Source: Erwinia tasmaniensis Et1/99
GTDB lineage: Bacteria; Pseudomonadota; Gammaproteobacteria; Enterobacterales; Enterobacteriaceae
NCBI RefSeq assembly: GCF_000026185.1
Contig: NC_010695.1
Coordinates: 1-9,299, forward strand
Direction of reading: 5' to 3'
Length of the DNA: 9,299 nucleotides
The notes under the pieces are model-generated. The model had not been told where the DNA came from and did not search any database. It saw only the letters and a program-made list of their open reading frames with translations. The position numbers and the translations under genes are program-made. This document shows, piece by piece, positions 6,955 to 9,299 of the stretch. Every line of letters starts with the position of its first letter. The first letter of the stretch is position 1.

Positions 6955-8064
6955 CTATCGTGAGAATGACCAGCCCTTATCGGGCTTCTGTCGTTTCTGT
7001 TCGGCAATGCGCAGCCGCTCTTTCTCCTGCTGTCTTTGCTTTTCAGCGAGCGCAATGCGCTCTTTCTGCCGTTCCATTTCCTGATGAATCTCCTGAAACT
7101 CCGCCATCGCATCATTAACCAGGAACTGAAGGTCGATTTCTTCCTGTATGCCCTTCATCGCATCGCTGACCAGTGCGTTCAGCTTGTCAGGCTCTTTTTC
7201 AAAATCGAAGGTTATGCCGGCAGCGGCTTCCGGCTCAGGTTCCTGCGCCGGCTTAACGGACACATTATCCCGCTCACTGAGGGCTTCCCGTAGTGAGGTG
7301 GTCACGTCAATCACACTGTCACGCTCATCACGGGACTGCTGCGCCTGCCTTTCTGCTTCCCTGCTCGCAAGAATGGCCTGTAACTGGCCAGTATCGAAAC
7401 GCTGTACCTGTCCCGCCCCAAGATGCCGCTCCGGCTCACGGTCAATGCCCTGCGCCTTCAGGGAGCGAGCATCAACACGGTCAGCATGGTGATACCGTTC
7501 AAGGTACTCATTCTGCAGGTCAGCCCAGCGTTCCCGCTGGGCGACAAGGTGCTCTTTACGTCCGGTCGGCGTTTCCCCGAAACGCACCTTTTTAGCCCCG
7601 CCGCGCTCCGGCTCTTTATTGTTCGCCCGTCTGAAATACTGCTCAGGGTCACGGTGAATACCGTCATTAAGGCGTTCAGAGAACATGATATGGGCGTGTG
7701 GCTGCTCGCCGCCGGCTATCGCGGCTTTCGGATTATGGACAGCAAACTGGTACGCATGACGGTCGCCGATTTCCTGCCGGACAAAATCGCGGACAAGTTC
7801 AAGGCGTTGTTCGGGTTTTAACTCATGCGGCAGGGCAACCTCAATTTCCCGGTAGGTGCAGCCGTTGGCACGTTCAGACGTGTCAGCGGCTTTCCAGAAC
7901 TCCGCTGGTTTATGCGCCGCCCAGGCGGGCATATTGCCGGATTCTTTATGCTCAAGGTCGGAGTCTTTTTCACGGGCATACTTTCCCTCACGCGCAATAT
8001 AAGCGGCATGAGGAGAGGCGCTGCCTTTCCCGCCGGTTTTTACGCTGAGATGATAGGATGCCAT
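6955..8064 (-). CDS. mobA: MobA relaxase, MobA/MobL (MobQ) family
   Basis: This 369-residue protein would nick the plasmid at oriT, stay covalently bound to the 5' end and lead the strand into a recipient through a helper's type IV system. The N-terminal domain (about 1-200) parallels RSF1010 MobA: MASYHLSVKTG start, the predicted catalytic tyrosine Y22 within AYIAREGKYAR, then ESGNMPAW and ERANG. The metal-binding histidines are H110, H123 and H125 (PHAHIMFSERLNDGI). The C-terminal 170 residues are charged and Q/E/R-rich with likely coiled coil at about 310-360. The protein lacks the primase domain that makes RSF1010 MobA about twice as long, as in other short MobQ relaxases. The start is supported by the family N-terminus; a minus-strand GGGA lies about 10 bases upstream. 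Predicted oriT lies just upstream, and mobB follows after 12 bases. Confidence 0.95.
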   Translation of the reverse strand: MASYHLSVKTGGKGSASPHAAYIAREGKYAREKDSDLEHKESGNMPAWAAHKPAEFWKAADTSERANGCTYREIEVALPHELKPEQRLELVRDFVRQEIGDRHAYQFAVHNPKAAIAGGEQPHAHIMFSERLNDGIHRDPEQYFRRANNKEPERGGAKKVRFGETPTGRKEHLVAQRERWADLQNEYLERYHHADRVDARSLKAQGIDREPERHLGAGQVQRFDTGQLQAILASREAERQAQQSRDERDSVIDVTTSLREALSERDNVSVKPAQEPEPEAAAGITFDFEKEPDKLNALVSDAMKGIQEEIDLQFLVNDAMAEFQEIHQEMERQKERIALAEKQRQQEKERLRIAEQKRQKPDKGWSFSR

Positions 8065-8086
8065 GCTTTTTTATCCCGCGGAAGGC

Positions 8087-8136
8087 GCGCACCGTTTCGC
8101 AGCGAAGTGGAGAAACGTCTAAGTGCGCACTGATAA
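8087..8136 (+). other. Origin of transfer (oriT), RSF1010-like nic site
   Basis: TAAGTGCGCACT at 8120-8131 closely resembles the RSF1010/R1162 nic region TAAGTGCGCCCT as I recall it. By analogy, nicking would fall between G8127 and C8128 on the plus strand. Just 5' is the inverted repeat that such relaxases recognise: CGTTTC (8093-8098) and GAAACG (8112-8117), with a smaller nested pair TTCGC/GCGAA (8096-8100, 8102-8106). The site lies between mobA and mobC, as in RSF1010. The nick position is inferred. Confidence 0.85.
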
Positions 8137-8152
8137 TAAAAGCTTATCAGTG
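8128..8152. repeat. 9-bp perfect inverted repeat adjoining nic
   Basis: CACTGATAA (8128-8136) and TTATCAGTG (8144-8152) form a perfect stem around the loop TAAAAGC. It begins at the first base 3' of the predicted nick. TCAGTGAT (8147-8154) recurs inverted as ATCACTGA at 8181-8188, inside the mobC promoter spacer. It may be an operator for the mob promoters or part of the relaxosome site; function unknown. Confidence 0.6.
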
Positions 8153-8182
8153 ATTCTACCGATATTTGACCTCTTCTGCCAT
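8153..8182 (-). promoter_or_regulatory. Weak candidate promoter for mobA-mobB
   Basis: On the minus strand TAGAAT (plus 8153-8158) is a good -10. ATGGCA (plus 8177-8182), 18 bases upstream, is a weak -35 with four of six matches. Transcription would run through the oriT region into mobA and would place the promoter under relaxosome control, as in RSF1010. Prediction only. Confidence 0.3.
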
Positions 8183-8195
8183 CACTGAGCATAAT
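8166..8195 (+). promoter_or_regulatory. Promoter for mobC
   Basis: TTGACC (8166-8171) and CATAAT (8190-8195), each five of six consensus bases, are separated by 18 bases. The start point would be near 8202, giving a leader of about 25 bases that contains the AGAGGA ribosome binding site (8212-8217). The spacer carries ATCACTGA, an inverted copy of a motif near oriT, which suggests repression by a Mob protein. Confidence 0.6.
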
Positions 8196-8226
8196 TATCC
8201 CATTAATATTCAGAGGATAAACAGTC

Positions 8227-8694
8227 ATGGCGAAAAGCGAAAAACATGAACAATGGGCGGCAGACAGGGTGCAGTATATTCGCGGATTAAAGTCGCCGAA
8301 TGAACAGCAGAGACTCATGGTGATACTGACGGATAAAGCGGATAAAACAGCGCAGGATGTTAAAACGCTGTCCCTGCTTATCCAGGCAGAGCAGGCAGCA
8401 GAGAAAGCACAGGAAGCCAGAGCAAGGGTGATGAACCTGATTCAGGCAGAGAAGCGGGCAGAAGCAAAAGCCGCACGTAAAGCCCGTGACAATGCGCTGT
8501 ACCAGTCAGCCGGACTGCTCATCATGTCAGGGCTCGTTGACAGTCAGACGGGGAAGCCTGTTGATGATACCGCTGCTTTGTTAGGTGCATTAGCCAGTCT
8601 GAATGACCTGTCGAGGGATAATCCGAAGTGGTCAGACTGGAAAATCAGGGGGCAGGAGCTGCTCAACAGCAAAAAGTCAGACAGCACTGTATAG
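8227..8694 (+). CDS. mobC: MobC-like relaxosome accessory protein (TraD/MobC family)
   Basis: This 155-residue protein is divergent from mobA across oriT, the position of mobC in RSF1010. A lysine/alanine/glutamate-rich helical region covers about 35-90 and contains LIQAE twice, at 51-55 and 71-75. It is followed by the segment typical of the TraD/MobC family: RKARDNALYQSAGLLIMSGL at about 84-103, then DDTAALLGAL at about 113-122. Known MobC proteins bind at oriT and help separate the strands so that the relaxase can nick; that role is inferred here. AGAGGA at 8212-8217 lies 9 bases before the ATG and supports this start. A terminator hairpin follows the stop by about 22 bases. Confidence 0.85.
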   Translation: MAKSEKHEQWAADRVQYIRGLKSPNEQQRLMVILTDKADKTAQDVKTLSLLIQAEQAAEKAQEARARVMNLIQAEKRAEAKAARKARDNALYQSAGLLIMSGLVDSQTGKPVDDTAALLGALASLNDLSRDNPKWSDWKIRGQELLNSKKSDSTV

Positions 8695-8716
8695 CTGATC
8701 CACCGTAAAACGCCAT

Positions 8717-8740
8717 GAGAAGCCCGTAGCGGGCTTTTCT
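8717..8740 (+). terminator. Terminator after mobC
   Basis: AAGCCCG (8720-8726) pairs with CGGGCTT (8730-8736) around the loop TAG. The stem extends outward to 10 pairs (8717-8739) with one G-T wobble. The descending arm runs into TTTTCTT, the expected T-rich tail. It lies 23 bases after the mobC stop and would insulate the origin from mob transcription. Confidence 0.8.
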
Positions 8741-8793
8741 TCCCCCCACAGTTGAAACCCCATCCCTTGTCAGTGAAAATCGCCTGTAGCGCC

Positions 8794-8848
8794 ATTCAGT
8801 TCGCTTCGCTCACGCCCCTGCCAGAGCCGTGAGCGAAGCGAACTGAAT
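8794..8848. repeat. Perfect 21-bp inverted repeat near the origin
   Basis: The left arm at 8794-8814 begins ATTCAGTTCGC and ends GCTCACG; the right arm at 8828-8848 is its exact reverse complement. The loop is 13 bases (CCCCTGCCAGAGC). The arms contain a tandem TTCGC. There is no T-run, so it does not look like a terminator. It could extrude as a cruciform or fold in single-stranded DNA, for example as a priming site for lagging-strand or transferred-strand synthesis. The role is unknown. Confidence 0.85.
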
Positions 8849-8923
8849 TTCACGGAAAGAACAGCTGGTTCAGGTGCTGGACGGTCGGAGACAAAAGGAA
8901 TGTTCAGCGATTTGCCCGAGCCT

Positions 8924-9010
8924 GCGAGGGTGCTACCTCGGTTTCCAGGATTTGAAGGTCTGTTTTGAAGAGGAGCAAACAGCGTTTGCGACATCCTTTT
9001 ATCATATCGC
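8924..9010. other. par-like segment as next to the pSC101 origin
   Basis: The stretch from GCGAGGGTGCTAC (8925-8937) through GAGGAGCAAACAGCGTTTGC (8970-8989) and ACATCCTTTT closely parallels my memory of pSC101 DNA just outside its DnaA box, in or beside the par locus. Two stems compete for the same bases: GCAAAC (8975-8980) with GTTTGC (8984-8989), and CTGTTT (8960-8965) with AAACAG (8977-8982). Known pSC101 par has direct repeats that can each pair with an intervening inverted copy and contains a gyrase site. Partition function here is inferred. Confidence 0.55.
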
Positions 9011-9031
9011 TCAACTGGCTCAGGCGTGCAG

Positions 9032-9040
9032 TTATCCACA
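9032..9040 (+). promoter_or_regulatory. DnaA box
   Basis: TTATCCACA is a perfect match to the DnaA box consensus TTATNCACA. It sits at the outer edge of the AT-rich part of the origin, the same place as the DnaA box of pSC101, whose replication needs DnaA. Confidence 0.9.
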
Positions 9041-9047
9041 AGGCGGG

Positions 9048-9088
9048 GATCTATTCTTTTTTATCTTTTCTATTCTTTCTTTATTCTA
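9048..9088 (+). other. AT-rich origin-opening region with oriC-type 13-mer
   Basis: GATCTATTCTTTT at 9048-9060 fits the oriC 13-mer consensus GATCTNTTNTTTT at every position and includes a Dam site. It is followed by imperfect copies of TATTCTTT (9071-9078, with TTATTCT at 9081-9087). This would be the first segment to unwind, with DnaA bound just upstream and RepA just downstream. Confidence 0.8.
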
Positions 9089-9095
9089 GTGTTTT

Positions 9096-9108
9096 TAATC
9101 GTTTGATT
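9096..9108 (-). promoter_or_regulatory. IHF binding site
   Basis: Read on the minus strand, AATCAAACGATTA matches the IHF consensus WATCAANNNNTTR at every fixed position. The A/T tract that favours IHF binding lies on the expected side (plus 9109-9122). pSC101 has an IHF site between its AT-rich region and iterons; this one is in the same place and would bend the origin to bring DnaA and RepA together. Confidence 0.8.
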
Positions 9109-9130
9109 TAATTAAAAAAAAACACCTAAA

Positions 9131-9202
9131 GGTGTAGTAAAAATCATAATTGGTGTAGTAAAAATCATAAATAATCTCCGAAAGGTGTAGTAAAAATCAC
9201 AA
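9131..9202 (+). repeat. Three iterons of the replication origin
   Basis: Three direct 19-bp repeats start at 9131, 9152 and 9184: GGTGTAGTAAAAATCATAA twice, and once with CACAA at the end. The start-to-start distances are 21 and 32 bases, about two and three helical turns, so all three lie on one DNA face. These are the expected RepA monomer sites. A half-site in the opposite direction, ACACCT at 9122-9127, forms a small palindrome with the first iteron. Confidence 0.95.
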
Positions 9203-9223
9203 TATACACAGCACGACAGCAAA

Positions 9224-9287
9224 GGCGTAGTTGACAAAAATCGCTACACCATTACTATGAGGTGTAGATTTTTATCTTACCTACACC
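9224..9287. promoter_or_regulatory. repA operator: alternating inverted half-iterons
   Basis: Four copies of the iteron core GGTGTAG alternate in orientation: GGCGTAG 9224-9230, CTACACC 9244-9250, GGTGTAG 9261-9267, CTACACC 9281-9287. The gaps are 13, 10 and 13 bases. The central pair is a perfect inverted repeat that frames the -10 hexamer. Rep_3 initiators repress their own gene by binding such inverted half-iterons as dimers, so this is the predicted autorepression operator. Confidence 0.85.
9231..9258 (+). promoter_or_regulatory. repA promoter
   Basis: TTGACA (9231-9236) is a perfect -35. TACTAT (9253-9258), 16 bases downstream, is a moderate -10. The transcript would start near 9265 and reach the repA ATG at base 1 across the window ends, about 35 bases later. 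GGGGA at 9292-9296 is the likely ribosome binding site, though only 3 bases from the start codon. Confidence 0.8.
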
Positions 9288-9299
9288 AAGTGGGGATCG

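Larger units (their letters stand above)
8741..9031. other. Non-coding stretch between mobC and the origin
   Basis: These roughly 290 bases contain no convincing gene. Two structures stand out: a perfect 21-bp inverted repeat at 8794-8848 and a segment from about 8924 onward that resembles the DNA beside the pSC101 origin. Between them (8849-8923) I see no repeats, promoter or other structure I can support. Open frames here have no ribosome binding sites and no recognisable protein. Confidence 0.6.

Noticed and set aside
7036..8133. Several plus-strand open frames of 85-132 codons across mobA
   Set aside because: They are antisense to a relaxase gene with clear catalytic motifs and have no supporting start signals.
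8770..9089. Open frames on both strands (71 and 89 codons) in the origin region
   Set aside because: They cross the 21-bp inverted repeat, the par-like segment, the DnaA box and the 13-mer, lack ribosome binding sites and resemble no protein I know.
1..9299. CRISPR array, tRNA, rRNA, insertion sequence or toxin-antitoxin pair
   Set aside because: No regular spacer-repeat pattern, RNA gene signature, transposase frame or small toxin gene pair is evident; the only regular direct repeats are the three iterons.

Overview
The window looks like one complete small mobilizable plasmid of an enterobacterium, linearised exactly at the start codon of its replication gene. The iterons, rep promoter and ribosome binding site fill the last 170 bases, and the rep coding sequence starts at base 1, so the two ends join head to tail. 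The host is inferred to be Enterobacterales. The initiator and origin closely resemble those of pSC101 as I remember them, the Xer site matches pSC101 psi and E. coli dif arms, and the origin carries E. coli-type DnaA, 13-mer and IHF sites. No chromosomal gene is present.

Layout. Bases 1-1387 hold repA (Rep_3 family) and a short downstream gene for a helix-turn-helix/coiled-coil protein, probably cotranscribed. Bases 1388-1673 are non-coding and hold a strong hairpin, a repeat-rich stretch and a psi/dif-like XerC/XerD site for multimer resolution. Bases 1674-6306 are the cargo: a two-gene type III restriction-modification operon, mod then res, closed by a strong terminator shared with the convergent mob operon. 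Bases 6349-8694 are a MobQ (RSF1010-type) mobilization block: mobA and mobB on the minus strand, mobC on the plus strand, and an RSF1010-like oriT between mobA and mobC. Bases 8695-9299 are non-coding: the mobC terminator, a perfect 21-bp inverted repeat, a pSC101 par-like segment, then the origin (DnaA box, AT-rich 13-mer region, IHF site, three iterons) and a rep promoter embedded in inverted half-iterons.

How it works together. RepA would open the origin at the iterons with DnaA and IHF and repress its own promoter through the half-iteron palindromes. The Xer site would keep the plasmid monomeric, and the par-like segment may aid stable inheritance. MobA, MobB and MobC would allow transfer when a helper conjugation system is present. 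The type III system would defend the host against unmodified DNA and may make plasmid loss costly. No antibiotic resistance gene, bacteriocin or toxin-antitoxin pair is visible.

The most notable points are these. The iterons have a new sequence but keep the pSC101 spacing. The mod gene is a compositional mosaic with a sharp break near base 3300. The Xer site is a psi/dif hybrid next to the cargo. A long perfect inverted repeat of unknown role lies beside the origin. No wholly new system was found. Comparisons to pSC101, RSF1010, dif and cer come from memory and were not computed.
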